A DNA stretch of 64,000 nt from Salinigranum halophilum. GTDB taxonomy: Archaea; Halobacteriota; Halobacteria; Halobacteriales; Haloferacaceae. Both the position numbers and the translations under genes were made by a program. Positions 8,452-17,044 of the stretch are shown piece after piece (the stretch's first letter is position 1; each line of letters starts with the position of its first letter). The notes beneath the pieces are model-generated. The model was not told the origin of the DNA and ran no database searches. It was given only the letters and a program-made list of their open reading frames with translations. The stretch covers positions 434,001 through 498,000 of the forward strand of contig NZ_SSNL01000003.1 of the NCBI RefSeq assembly GCF_007004735.1, given 5' to 3'.

Positions 8452-9399
8452 ATGAGCGGACGCCGGGCGCTCGTCGTCGCTGTCGCCGTCGCCGTCGTGG
8501 TGTCGGCGACGTCCGTCGGCGCGGTCGCCCTCTCCGGGTCGACGACCGACCTCAACCTCGGGAGCGTCGCGAACGGCGGTTCGAGCGTCGAGGCGGTCGA
8601 CCACGACGGCGACGGCATCCCGTCGGCGCTCGAAACGTACCACGCGGAACGGACCGTCGCGGACCCCGACGGCGACGGCGTCGACCACCGCTTCGACGTC
8701 GACAGCGACGGGGATGGCCTCCTCGACGCCGAGGAAGGGGCGACGGACACCGACGGCGACGGCATCCCCGACTTCCTCGACCTCGACAGCGACCGCGACG
8801 GTCTCACCGACGCCCGCGAGCGTGCCCTCGGCACCGACCCGTTCGACCCCGACACGGACGGCGACGGGTCGAACGACCGTGTCGAACAGGGACGGACGGA
8901 CCCGCTCGACGGACGCGACGGCGGCTACGTCCAGACCGACACGGACGGCGACGGACTCGAAGACGACAGCGAGGTGTCGGCGACGCCTCCGTTGAACCCC
9001 GCGAACCCTGACACGGACGGCGACGGACTTCTCGACGGCGACGAGGTCTTCGGCTTCGACGCGAGCGACCCGCTCGCCTTCGACACGGACGGGGACGGTA
9101 TCTCCGACGGCGTCGAGGTGGCCGCCGGGGCCGACCCGACGAACGACGGCGACGTGCCCGCGACCGCCGACCGGGACGGCGACGGCCTCGACGACGCCTT
9201 CGAGACGCTCGTCGGGACGAGCCCCGAACTGGCCGACACCGACGGTGACGGCCTCACGGACGCGGCCGAACTCCGCGGCGGACTGGACCCGCGTGACGCC
9301 GCGAACGACCGTCTCAGGGTCGACTGGGACGCCGACGGCCGACCGACGACCGACGAGGTGAGGGCGGGAACCGACCCGTTCGATGCGGCCTCGAACTGA
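8452..9399 (+). CDS. Secreted calcium-binding repeat protein (thrombospondin type-3-like)
   Basis: A 315-residue protein with a Sec signal sequence (hydrophobic residues 7-25) and then about twelve tandem units of the form D-x-D-G-D-G-x-x-D-x-x-E, for example [12 protein letters not shown] and [12 protein letters not shown]. Each unit is an EF-hand-like or TSP3-like calcium loop. One unit has Arg (DSDRDG) and one Trp/Ala (DWDADG), which may weaken binding. There is no C-terminal membrane anchor or sorting motif, so it is probably released or surface-associated by other means. Function is structural or adhesive by inference. A large open frame on the opposite strand is a GC artefact. Confidence 0.87.
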   Translation: MSGRRALVVAVAVAVVVSATSVGAVALSGSTTDLNLGSVANGGSSVEAVDHDGDGIPSALETYHAERTVADPDGDGVDHRFDVDSDGDGLLDAEEGATDTDGDGIPDFLDLDSDRDGLTDARERALGTDPFDPDTDGDGSNDRVEQGRTDPLDGRDGGYVQTDTDGDGLEDDSEVSATPPLNPANPDTDGDGLLDGDEVFGFDASDPLAFDTDGDGISDGVEVAAGADPTNDGDVPATADRDGDGLDDAFETLVGTSPELADTDGDGLTDAAELRGGLDPRDAANDRLRVDWDADGRPTTDEVRAGTDPFDAASN

Positions 9400-9472
9400 G
9401 CGGCTCGAACACGTCTCCGAGCGTGACCGCCGCGTCCGACAAGTCAAAGGTCGCTGCCTCCCTACCGTGGAT

Positions 9473-9781
9473 ATGGTCTCGGTCGTGAGCCTCGTACTCC
9501 TGGTTGCCGTCCTGGTGGTCAACACCGTCATCGCCGCCGTGATGACGCGCTTCTTCCGCATCCGCCTGAAGACCCGGGCCGGGTCGGTCATCTACGCGTT
9601 GCTTCTCATCCCGGTCGCGCTCTTCGTCACCACGATGCTGTTCGGGGCCGTCATCCCGGCGAACCTCGGCGTGAGTGTCCTCCTCGGGTTGTGGATCGGG
9701 ATGCCCCTCGTCCTCGGGTTCACCATCGACGTGCTGTACGTCCCGCCGCCCGAAGAGATCGAACTGCCGAAGACGACCTGA
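9473..9781 (+). CDS. Three-TM haloarchaeal membrane protein
   Basis: A 102-residue membrane protein with three hydrophobic spans (about 3-24, 37-58 and 63-85) and a basic loop FFRIRLKTR between the first two. It ends in an acidic-hydrophobic tail (YVPPPEEIELPKTT). No catalytic motif is seen. The start at 9473 avoids a non-hydrophobic upstream extension. It is convergent with thymidylate kinase. Confidence 0.72.
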   Translation: MVSVVSLVLLVAVLVVNTVIAAVMTRFFRIRLKTRAGSVIYALLLIPVALFVTTMLFGAVIPANLGVSVLLGLWIGMPLVLGFTIDVLYVPPPEEIELPKTT

Positions 9782-9809
9782 CCGGCCGCCGACGACCCGA
9801 CCCCTCGCC

Positions 9810-10403
9810 CTATCGGACCGCCTTCTCGACCGCCCTGACCACGTCTGACGCGACCGCCGCGGGTGACTGTGTGGCGTCGACGCGGACGAACCGACCGTCG
9901 TCCTCGCGGATGAGCCGTTCGTAGTTGTCCCGCACGCGCCGGAGGTAGTCGACGTGTTCGAGTTTGTTCGTCGCGCCCGCCCGCTCGGCGGCGGTCTCGG
10001 GGTCGACGTCGAGGTAGACGGTGCGGTCGGGGTCGCGCGTGAACGGCGCGTGCACCTCGCGGACGTACGTCAGGGCGTCGTCGACCGCGAGGTGGTCGTA
10101 CGCGGCGAGCGTGGCGGCCTGGTAGGCGTACCGTGAATCGGCGTACCGGTCGGAGATGACGAGACTGCCCGTCTCGAGTGCGGGGCGGACGACCCGCGCG
10201 AGGTGGTCGGCGTGGTCCGCCGTGAAGAGGAAGAGTTCGGCGAGCGGGTCGGCCTCGTCGTCACGAATCGAGCGGAGGACGCTCTCACCGTACCACGAGT
10301 CGGTCGGTTCGCAGGTGAACGTTGCCTCGGGGAACTCGTCGCGGAGGTGGCCGAGCACCGTCGTCTTGCCGCTCCCGTCGAGGCCCTCGAGCGTGACGAG
10401 CAT
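9810..10403 (-). CDS. tmk: Thymidylate (dTMP) kinase
   Basis: A 197-residue P-loop kinase that phosphorylates dTMP to dTDP with ATP, an essential step in dTTP synthesis. The Walker A motif is GLDGSGKTT. The DRY motif appears as [14 protein letters not shown], and the DR(T/Y) lid-region features follow ([15 protein letters not shown]). Length is usual for archaeal Tmk. The start at 10403 is the ATG immediately before [10 protein letters not shown]. It is divergent from the SDR gene at 10561. Confidence 0.93.
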   Translation of the reverse strand: MLVTLEGLDGSGKTTVLGHLRDEFPEATFTCEPTDSWYGESVLRSIRDDEADPLAELFLFTADHADHLARVVRPALETGSLVISDRYADSRYAYQAATLAAYDHLAVDDALTYVREVHAPFTRDPDRTVYLDVDPETAAERAGATNKLEHVDYLRRVRDNYERLIREDDGRFVRVDATQSPAAVASDVVRAVEKAVR

Positions 10404-10560
10404 GGCCTGAGGGCCGCCCCAGCGGCGAATAACCCTGTCGGTCGCCCGCCGCCCACACGCCGCTCGACGCCCGCCGCCCACCGTCCGAATCTCCCAAAAC
10501 CGAGGCACGGAAGTGGCTCGCTCGCGACAGCTTTACGTCACTACCGCCGCAGGAGGAGGT

Positions 10561-11445
10561 ATGAACGTCCTTGTCGTCGGCGGAAGCGGCTTCATCGGTA
10601 GCCATCTGTGTCGTGAACTCAAGGAACGAGGACACAGCGTCACGGCGCTCTCGCGGAGCCCGGGAAACGACGACCTCCCGAAGGGTATCTCGAAGGCGAT
10701 GGGGAACGTCACCGCGTACGACTCCATGCAGGAGGCGTTCGAGGGCCAAGACGTCGTGGTCAACCTCGTCGCGCTCTCGCCGTTGTTCAAGCCGAGCGGG
10801 GGCGACGAGATGCACGATACGGTCCACCGACAGGGGACCGAGAACGTCGTCCGCGCCTGTGAGGAACACGGCGTCTCGCGGCTCGTCCAGATGAGTGCGC
10901 TCGGGGCCGACCCCCGGGGAGAGACGGCGTACATCCGCGCGAAGGGGAAGGCCGAGGAGGCCGTGAAGGACTCCTCGCTCGACTGGGTAATCTTCCGTCC
11001 CTCCGTCGTGTTCGGCGACGGCGGCGAGTTCGTCTCCTTCACGAAGAAGCTCGCGCCGCCGTATCTCACGCCGCTGCCCGGTGGGGGTAAGACGCGCTTT
11101 CAGCCCATCTGGGTCGGTGACCTCGTCCCGATGCTCGCCGACGCCTGCGAGGCCGACGAGCACGTCGGCCAGACCTACGAAATCGGCGGCCCGGACAAGC
11201 TGACGCTCGCCGAGGTGGCGAAGCTCGCGCACGGCGCGGCGGGTCGCTCGGTGACGGTCGTGCCCGTCCCGATGGGACTCGCGGGAATCGGCCTCAGCGT
11301 CGTCGGGAAGCTCCCCGGCGCGCCGATGGGGGCCGACCAGTACCGTTCGCTGAAGTTCGACAACACGACCAACGACAACGCGGTCGGCGCGTTCGGGGTG
11401 AGCGAGACTGACCTCACGAGCCTCGAAGCGTACCTGGCCGCCTGA
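10561..11445 (+). CDS. Atypical SDR / NDUFA9-like NAD(P)-binding protein
   Basis: A 294-residue Rossmann-fold protein of the extended/atypical short-chain dehydrogenase group, close to complex I NDUFA9-like proteins. The nucleotide motif is VVGGSGFIGSHL at residues 5-16. The usual Tyr-x3-Lys is AYIRAKGKAE near residue 123. DWVIFRPSVVFGDG is the family's strand-6 motif. It is a probable oxidoreductase, epimerase or NAD(P)H-sensing protein; substrate is unknown. A purine-rich AGGAGGAGGT lies directly upstream of the ATG. Confidence 0.85.
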   Translation: MNVLVVGGSGFIGSHLCRELKERGHSVTALSRSPGNDDLPKGISKAMGNVTAYDSMQEAFEGQDVVVNLVALSPLFKPSGGDEMHDTVHRQGTENVVRACEEHGVSRLVQMSALGADPRGETAYIRAKGKAEEAVKDSSLDWVIFRPSVVFGDGGEFVSFTKKLAPPYLTPLPGGGKTRFQPIWVGDLVPMLADACEADEHVGQTYEIGGPDKLTLAEVAKLAHGAAGRSVTVVPVPMGLAGIGLSVVGKLPGAPMGADQYRSLKFDNTTNDNAVGAFGVSETDLTSLEAYLAA

Positions 11446-11534
11446 GACGACGTCACGCAGGGCGTAAACGTCAGGCAGGCCGTAATCGACTCTGCGCGTC
11501 CACGCGAGTGTTATCGAACCTGAGAACGACAGGC

Positions 11535-11563
11535 GTCAGACGGGTGGCATACACCAGTCTGAC
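11535..11563. promoter_or_regulatory. Large dyad upstream of cetZ1
   Basis: Arms GTCAGACgGGTG (11535-11546) and CACCaGTCTGAC (11552-11563) are complementary except for one position, around the five-base centre GCATA. A TATA-like TTGATATAC follows at once (11565-11573). The placement suits an operator for a dimeric regulator of the cetZ1 promoter. It could alternatively be an RNA hairpin ending the upstream SDR gene 90 nt away. Confidence 0.45.
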
Positions 11564-11624
11564 ATTGATATACTCCCGCCTCGTCTTTCGATTCTCGACC
11601 GAGTAGTAAACATTCCGACAGTCA

Positions 11625-11640
11625 CAAGGCTTATACCTTG
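11625..11640 (+). promoter_or_regulatory. cetZ1 TATA box inside an inverted repeat
   Basis: CAAGG-CTTATA-CCTTG: five-base arms flank the TATA element CTTATA about 50 nt upstream of the cetZ1 ATG. Transcription would start near 11658 and leave a leader of about 20-25 nt. The symmetry may be an operator or chance. Confidence 0.4.
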
Positions 11641-11681
11641 ATTCGTGTTGGATTCTACCCAATGACGAGGGAACAGCACAG

Positions 11682-12869
11682 ATGAAACTCGCGATGATCG
11701 GTTTCGGCCAGGCGGGTGGCAAAGTCGTCGACAAGTTCCTCGCGTACGACAGGAACAACGACTCGAACATCGTCCGCGCCGCCGTGGCGGTGAACACGGC
11801 GAAGGCGGACCTCCTCGGACTCGAGAACATCCCGAAGGACCAGCGCGTGCTCATCGGCCAGTCGCGCGTCAAGGGCCACGGGGTCGGCGCGGACAACGAA
11901 CTCGGCGCGGAGATCGCCGAGGAAGACATCGACGAGGTACAGGGGGCCATCGACTCCATCCCCGTCCACGAGGTGGACGCCTTCCTCGTCGTCGCCGGCC
12001 TCGGTGGCGGGACCGGTTCGGGCGGTTCGCCGGTGCTGGCGAAGCACCTCAAGCGAATCTACACCGAACCCGTCTACGGACTGGGTATCCTCCCCGGCAG
12101 CGACGAGGGCGGCATCTACACCCTCAACGCCGCGCGGTCGTTCCAGACGTTCGTCCGCGAGGTGGACAACCTCCTCGTCTTCGACAACGACGCCTGGCGC
12201 AAGACCGGCGAGTCGGTCCAGGGCGGCTACGACCAGATCAACAAGGAGATCGTCACGCGCTTCGGCGTGCTGTTCGGTGCCGGCGAGGTGGAGGCGGGCC
12301 AGGAGGTCGCCGAGAGCGTCGTCGACTCCTCGGAGATCATCAACACGCTCGCCGGTGGCGGCGTCTCCACCGTCGGCTACGCCTCCGAGGAGGTCGAGCC
12401 CACGGGGAAGTCGGGCGGCCTCCTCTCGCGGCTCACCGGCGGCGGCAACGACGCCGACGACGGCCTCGACAGCGCCCACACCACGAACCGTATCACCTCC
12501 CTCGTCCGGAAGGCGGCGCTGGGCCGGCTCACCCTCCCCTGTGAGGTCGAGGGGACAGAGCGGGCGCTGCTCGTGGTCGCGGGGCCTCCGGAGCATCTCA
12601 ACCGGAAGGGAATCGAGCGCGGGCGGAAGTGGATCGAGGAGCAGACCGGTTCGATGGAGGTCCGCGGCGGCGACTACCCCATCAGCAACTCGCGGCAGGT
12701 CGCGGCCGTCATCCTCCTGTCGGGTGTGACGAACGTCCCCCGTATCAAGGAGCTCCAGCAGGTCGCCATCGAAGCACAAGACAATCTTGCCGAAATCCGA
12801 GAGGAGAGTGACGCGAAGCTCGAAGGCCTAGTGAACGATGACGAAGACGAACTTGAGTCGCTTTTCTAG
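11682..12869 (+). CDS. cetZ1: CetZ tubulin-like cytoskeletal GTPase (CetZ1 type)
   Basis: A 395-residue tubulin/FtsZ-superfamily GTPase. CetZ proteins form dynamic cytoskeletal structures; CetZ1 controls rod-shape development and motility in Haloferax. The P-loop-like N-terminus is GFGQAGGKVVD, the tubulin signature GGGTGSG is at 108-114, and NEFG-like guanine contacts follow in the GTPase domain. A variable Gly/Asp insertion lies near 245-265. The sequence MKLAMIGFGQAGGKVVDKF and VKGHGVGADNELGAEIAEED are characteristic of the CetZ1 orthologue group. The 3' end overlaps the next gene by 32 nt in another frame. Two TATA candidates and two dyads lie upstream. Confidence 0.96.
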   Translation: MKLAMIGFGQAGGKVVDKFLAYDRNNDSNIVRAAVAVNTAKADLLGLENIPKDQRVLIGQSRVKGHGVGADNELGAEIAEEDIDEVQGAIDSIPVHEVDAFLVVAGLGGGTGSGGSPVLAKHLKRIYTEPVYGLGILPGSDEGGIYTLNAARSFQTFVREVDNLLVFDNDAWRKTGESVQGGYDQINKEIVTRFGVLFGAGEVEAGQEVAESVVDSSEIINTLAGGGVSTVGYASEEVEPTGKSGGLLSRLTGGGNDADDGLDSAHTTNRITSLVRKAALGRLTLPCEVEGTERALLVVAGPPEHLNRKGIERGRKWIEEQTGSMEVRGGDYPISNSRQVAAVILLSGVTNVPRIKELQQVAIEAQDNLAEIREESDAKLEGLVNDDEDELESLF

Positions 12870-13635
12870 CCTCCTCCTCGTCCTGTTGGTCCTGTGTTCG
12901 GCTGTCGCGCCCGCCGCCGCGCTCACCGTCGGCGACGCGACCGTGCCGGACGAAGCAGCCGTCGGCTCGCAGGTCGAAGCGACGATGACGCTGACCGAGT
13001 TGTACCAGAACCCGACGCTGGAGCAGTGGCAGCTCCGCGGCGAGACCGAACTGCGCGACGTGACCTGGTCGGTCAGCTACGTCGACCAGACCGGCGCGAC
13101 AGTCGGTCGCGAGGAGTTCGACGGGCAGAACTTCACCTCCTCACAGATATCCGCCGCGGACGGCACGGCCGAGGTCCGTATCCGCGTGACGGGGACGGTG
13201 CCCCCCGTCGCGTCGTACTCGTACGACCCCGAACAGACGTTCGTGGTGGCGTCGCTGACCCAGGCGCGTGCGGGCGGCAACACGAACGCCATCGACACGT
13301 GGGAGTCGCACCACTTCACGTCCGCGAGCGACGGGGCGCGGAACGCCCTCGACGACGCACAGGCCGCCATCGACTCGGCGCGCGAGAACAGTGCGGGCGT
13401 CGGCGAGGCCGAGAACACGTTCGAACAGGCCGTGAACGCCTACGAGTCGGAGAACTTCGACCTGGCCACCGAACTCGCGAACGAGGCACGGTCGCAGGCC
13501 GAGTCCGCCCAGCAGTCACAGCAGACGCTCACCCTCGCACTGTACGCCGTCGGTGGACTCGTCGTGGTCGCGCTCGTCGTGGGCGGCTTCTTCTACTGGC
13601 GCTCACAGCAGGACACCCACGACCCGCTCGGGTAG
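12838..13635 (+). CDS. Secreted/membrane-anchored protein in cetZ1-cofC operon
   Basis: A 265-residue protein with an N-terminal signal peptide (SSLLLVLLVLCSAVAPAAA), a beta-rich extracellular domain to about 160 and an Ala/Glu-rich helical segment at about 165-222. One C-terminal membrane span follows near 227-250 (LYAVGGLVVVALVVGGFFYW), with a short cytosolic tail. Its ATG lies within the end of cetZ1 (32-nt overlap), and the next gene, cofC, begins right after its stop. Translation of the three is therefore likely coupled. Linking a membrane protein to CetZ1 suggests a membrane tether or envelope role; this is inference. Function is unknown. Confidence 0.82.
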   Translation: MTKTNLSRFSSLLLVLLVLCSAVAPAAALTVGDATVPDEAAVGSQVEATMTLTELYQNPTLEQWQLRGETELRDVTWSVSYVDQTGATVGREEFDGQNFTSSQISAADGTAEVRIRVTGTVPPVASYSYDPEQTFVVASLTQARAGGNTNAIDTWESHHFTSASDGARNALDDAQAAIDSARENSAGVGEAENTFEQAVNAYESENFDLATELANEARSQAESAQQSQQTLTLALYAVGGLVVVALVVGGFFYWRSQQDTHDPLG

Positions 13636-14271
13636 ATGCGCGTCGTCGTTCCCTTCGACGCGACGACCCCGAAGACGCGGCTCGCCCCCGTTCTGGACGC
13701 CGACGAACGCGACGCGTTCGCACGCTGTATGCTCCGTGACGTGCTCGCCGCCGCTGCGCCGCTGGGTTCGGTCGAGGTCGTCGCGACGAGCCCCGTCGAT
13801 GTCGACGCGTCCGCGAGCGTCCGCGTCGACGACGCTCCCCTCTCCGCCGTGGTCGACCGCGCCGTCGCGGAGACCGTCGGCGCGGAGGGGGCCGAACGCC
13901 ACCCGCTCGTCGTGGTGATGGCCGACCTCGCGCTCGCAACCCCGGACGCGCTGACCCGCCTCGTCGACACCGACGGAGACGTCGTGCTCGTCCCCGGGCG
14001 GGGCGTGGGGACGAACGCGCTCGTGGTCCGGACGCCCGACTTCCGGACCGACTTCCACGGCACCTCCTACCTGGACCACCGGGAGGCGGCCGCCGCCGTC
14101 GGGACGGTCGGGACCGTCGACTCGTTCCGGCTGTCGACCGACGTCGACGAGCCCGCGGACCTCGTCGAGGCGTTCGTCCACGGCGGGGCGTCCACGAGGG
14201 AGTGGCTCGCGTCGCGGTTCGAACTCGTGGTCGGCGACGACGAGGGCCGCGTCCGCCTCAGCCGTCGGTGA
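13636..14271 (+). CDS. cofC: 2-phospho-L-lactate guanylyltransferase (CofC)
   Basis: A 211-residue nucleotidyltransferase that joins GTP to 2-phospho-L-lactate (or a related phospho-acid) to make the precursor that CofD transfers to Fo in F420 biosynthesis. The N-terminus MRVVVPFDATTPKTRLAPVL is the KTRL nucleotide-binding motif of the family. VVVMADLALATPDAL holds the metal-binding Asp, and VPGRGVGTNALVV is a family motif. The gene starts directly after the stop of the membrane-protein gene. cofG follows 77 nt later on the same strand. Confidence 0.9.
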   Translation: MRVVVPFDATTPKTRLAPVLDADERDAFARCMLRDVLAAAAPLGSVEVVATSPVDVDASASVRVDDAPLSAVVDRAVAETVGAEGAERHPLVVVMADLALATPDALTRLVDTDGDVVLVPGRGVGTNALVVRTPDFRTDFHGTSYLDHREAAAAVGTVGTVDSFRLSTDVDEPADLVEAFVHGGASTREWLASRFELVVGDDEGRVRLSRR

Positions 14272-14348
14272 GACGGCCACGCCGGTTCGTCGATTCTGCC
14301 GGTTCGTCGACCCCGCAGCTTATATTCCACTACGACCGAGGCCCGCGT

Positions 14349-15449
14349 ATGTTCCCCGGTGCGGACGCGTACGACATCGCCCTCGACGTCGACGAGGAGG
14401 CGGTCGACCGGCTGCTCGACGTGAGGCCCGCCGACGTCGGCCCCGCGCCCGCGCTCACGTTCGCACGGAACGTCTTCGTTCCGCTGACGACAGCGTGTCG
14501 CTACACCTGTACGTACTGTACCTACTACGACGTCCCCGGGCAGGCGTCGCTCATGTCGCCCGCGGCGGTCGAAGACGTCCTGCGCACGGGTGCCGACGCC
14601 GGCTGTACGGAGGCGCTCTTCACCTTCGGCGACAAACCCGACGCGCGGTACGAGGCCATCCACGACCAGCTAGACGAGTGGGGTCACGACTCCATCCTCG
14701 ACTACCTCTTCGAGGTGTGCGAACTCGCACTCGACGTGGGCCTCCTCCCGCACTCGAACCCCGGCGACCTCACCGAAGCGGAGTTCGAGCGCCTGCGGGA
14801 GGTGAACGCCTCCATGGGCGTCATGCTAGAGACGACGGCCGACGTCGACGCCCACGCCGGCAGTCGACGGAAGACGCCCGGCCAGCGGCTCAACACCATC
14901 CGCGCGGCCGGCCGGGCCGGCGTCCCGTTCACCACTGGACTGCTCGTCGGTATCGGCGAGACATGGCGCGACCGCGCCGAGTCGTTGCTGGCGATTCGAG
15001 ACTTCCACGAGCGGTACGGCCACGTCCAGGAGGTCATCGTCCAGAACGTCGTCCCGAACGAGCGCTCGTCGTTCGAGCGCCCCCCGGTCGAGACGATGCG
15101 CCGCGTCGTGTCGATGGCACGCGTCGCCCTCCCCGACGAGGTGTCGGTGCAGGTGCCCCCGAACCTCTCGCCGACGTCGGCCCTCGTAGACTGCGGCGTC
15201 GACGACCTCGGCGGCGTCTCCCCCGTGACGGACGACTACATCAACCCCGACTACTCGTGGCCCGCACTCCGCGAACTGGAGGACCTCGCGGACGGGGCCG
15301 GCGTCCCGCTTCGAGAGCGACTCCCAGTGTACGAACGGTACCTCTCGGGAGACCAGTGGGTCTCCGACCGCATCCGCGACGCCATCGCCGCGGAGACCGA
15401 CGCGGGCGCGCGATATCGGGCGTGTCTCTCGGACGAGCCCGTCACGTGA
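14349..15449 (+). CDS. cofG: 7,8-didemethyl-8-hydroxy-5-deazariboflavin synthase, CofG subunit
   Basis: A 366-residue radical SAM enzyme. With CofH it condenses tyrosine-derived and diaminouracil precursors into Fo, the F420 chromophore. The [4Fe-4S] motif is CRYTCTYC with Cys at 50, 54 and 57. LFTFGDKPDARY and HSNPGDLTEAEFERL are typical CofG segments. The ATG at 14349 is close to a TATA-like CTTATATTCC at about 14318, giving a near-leaderless message. The gene is probably co-regulated with cofC but may have its own promoter. Confidence 0.94.
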   Translation: MFPGADAYDIALDVDEEAVDRLLDVRPADVGPAPALTFARNVFVPLTTACRYTCTYCTYYDVPGQASLMSPAAVEDVLRTGADAGCTEALFTFGDKPDARYEAIHDQLDEWGHDSILDYLFEVCELALDVGLLPHSNPGDLTEAEFERLREVNASMGVMLETTADVDAHAGSRRKTPGQRLNTIRAAGRAGVPFTTGLLVGIGETWRDRAESLLAIRDFHERYGHVQEVIVQNVVPNERSSFERPPVETMRRVVSMARVALPDEVSVQVPPNLSPTSALVDCGVDDLGGVSPVTDDYINPDYSWPALRELEDLADGAGVPLRERLPVYERYLSGDQWVSDRIRDAIAAETDAGARYRACLSDEPVT

Positions 15450-15451
15450 AC

Positions 15452-16909
15452 TCACTCCTCTCGGGGGAGCGTCACCGTCACGACGTTCCCTCGCGAGCCG
15501 TTCCGTGTGAACGACAGCGTCCCGTTCGACCGTCTGATGGCCCAGTCGGCGAGCCACAGCCCGAGTCCCGTCCCGTGATGGAGCGGGTCGATCAACTGCT
15601 CGCCGGTGAGCGTCGCGACCTCCATCTCGGGAATCGGCGGGCCGTCGTCGACGATTCGGACACACACCGTCTCTTCGTGGGACTCGACGCGCAGTTCGAC
15701 GAGCGGCGCGTCGCGGCTGTTGTGAACGACCGCGTTCTGGACTAGTTCGGCGAACGCCCGTTCGAGGCTGTCGACGGCACGGACCGGAGCCCGGTCAGGG
15801 AGCGCCGCGTCGAACCGGGCACACGGGTGCCGTTCGGCCGCCGCGGCGAGTACCTGCCGCGCGACCGCTGCGACGTCGACCGTTCCCAGAGGTGGACTGT
15901 CGGTGACGACGTCGACGAGTTCTTGTTGCTTGTCGGTCATCGACTGCAGCCGCTCTGCCGCGCGGAGGATGCGCGTCGCCGCCGACTGGTTCGGCTCGTC
16001 GACCGCGCCCGTGAGTCGCTCGGCCCAGCCGTGGACGACGTTGATCTCGTTCCGGAGGGTGTGTCGAACCAGGTGGGTGAGCGCCGTGAGCTGTCGCTCG
16101 CGCTCCTTGCGCTCGGTAATCTCCCGGGCGACCCCGAGGAGCCCGACGACCTCGCCGTGTTCGTCCCGAAGCGGGACCTTCGTGGTGAGGAACCACCGAC
16201 CCGACGAGGGGAAAAACTCCACCTCGTCGACGACAGCCCCGCCCGTCTCGAGCACCTGTACGTCGTCGAGATACGAGCCGAGCGCCTCCTCGAACGGGAC
16301 GACGCCGTCGACGTCACGTCGGCCGCGGAACGCGTCGCCGGACGCGTGGAGGCGCTCTTCGACGGGGCCCTCGGTGACGTGTGTGATTCGGCCTTCCCTG
16401 TCCTTGACGAAGACGTGCAACGGAAGGTTCTCGAACAGTTGGTCGAAGACGCTCGCCTTCCAGTCGCTGTGGCTCCAGCCGGGAGGCGGGAGACGCCCGC
16501 CGGGCTCTGAGCGGCGGGCGTCGGCTGTTGTGGCGCGAAGCGCATCACACAGGTCGGCAGCCGCCACGGCCGATCCGTCGTCGACCACCCGAGCCGCGAA
16601 GTCGTCTCTGAGCGCACCGGCGGGGACACGCCCGTCCGTTACCTCGACGAACAGGACGACGGGCACGCCGGGGCACCGTTCGAGCACCCGGTCGAGCACG
16701 TCCGTCGCCGCGCCGTCAGGCAGGTCGTCTCGGCAGACGACACAGTCGACCCGGGGGCCGCTGCCGAGCGCGTCGACCAGTTCGGCCACGGAGGTCACGA
16801 CGAGCGTCTCGAAGACGGACGCCGCGTGGAGGGCGTCGACGACCCTGTCCCGTCCGGCGTGCCGGACGACGGCGAGTACGCGTACCGCGTCGGGGTCCTC
16901 GGGGTCCAT
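15452..16909 (-). CDS. PAS sensor histidine kinase with degenerate receiver-like N-domain
   Basis: A soluble kinase of about 485 residues. Residues 1-125 resemble a response-regulator receiver, but the position of the phospho-acceptor Asp reads CVVCRDDLP, with Arg where Asp is expected. It is thus a pseudo-receiver. A PAS domain follows at about 145-265 (LPLHVFVKDREGRITHVTEG), then the H-box LTHLVRHTLRNEINVVHGWA. The ATPase domain has AFAELVQNAVVHN, VDDGPPIPEMEVA and GTGLGLWLADW. The ATG at 16909 is preferred to a GTG at 16966. There are no membrane spans, so it senses cytosolic signals. It sits between cofG and cofH without a visible functional link. Confidence 0.85.
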   Translation of the reverse strand: MDPEDPDAVRVLAVVRHAGRDRVVDALHAASVFETLVVTSVAELVDALGSGPRVDCVVCRDDLPDGAATDVLDRVLERCPGVPVVLFVEVTDGRVPAGALRDDFAARVVDDGSAVAAADLCDALRATTADARRSEPGGRLPPPGWSHSDWKASVFDQLFENLPLHVFVKDREGRITHVTEGPVEERLHASGDAFRGRRDVDGVVPFEEALGSYLDDVQVLETGGAVVDEVEFFPSSGRWFLTTKVPLRDEHGEVVGLLGVAREITERKERERQLTALTHLVRHTLRNEINVVHGWAERLTGAVDEPNQSAATRILRAAERLQSMTDKQQELVDVVTDSPPLGTVDVAAVARQVLAAAAERHPCARFDAALPDRAPVRAVDSLERAFAELVQNAVVHNSRDAPLVELRVESHEETVCVRIVDDGPPIPEMEVATLTGEQLIDPLHHGTGLGLWLADWAIRRSNGTLSFTRNGSRGNVVTVTLPREE

Positions 16910-17044
16910 TTCGGCCGTATTAGGGAGGGCTCTGCGATAGCACTTCTGTACGAACGGCGAGGACACCTCGGGGGGAAACCGGTGTCGCCGGCGCGTTCGA
17001 CCTGTCGTGGTGAGGTCGACGTCCAGACCGGGTTCGCCGTCGCG

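Noticed and set aside
8580-9390. Tandem DNA repeat or CRISPR-like array
   Set aside because: The periodicity comes from protein-level D-x-D-G-D-G loops; spacing varies and there are no identical repeats.
8245-9591. N-terminal extension of the E1-alpha gene through the calcium-repeat gene
   Set aside because: It is antisense to twelve clear calcium loops and is not part of the E1 family.
12004-12729. Plus-strand frame of about 240 codons inside cetZ1
   Set aside because: It is a shadow rich in Arg and Ser; cetZ1 explains the region.
16910-16966. Upstream GTG start (16966) for the PAS kinase
   Set aside because: The added residues are not part of the receiver-like fold; the ATG at 16909 fits.
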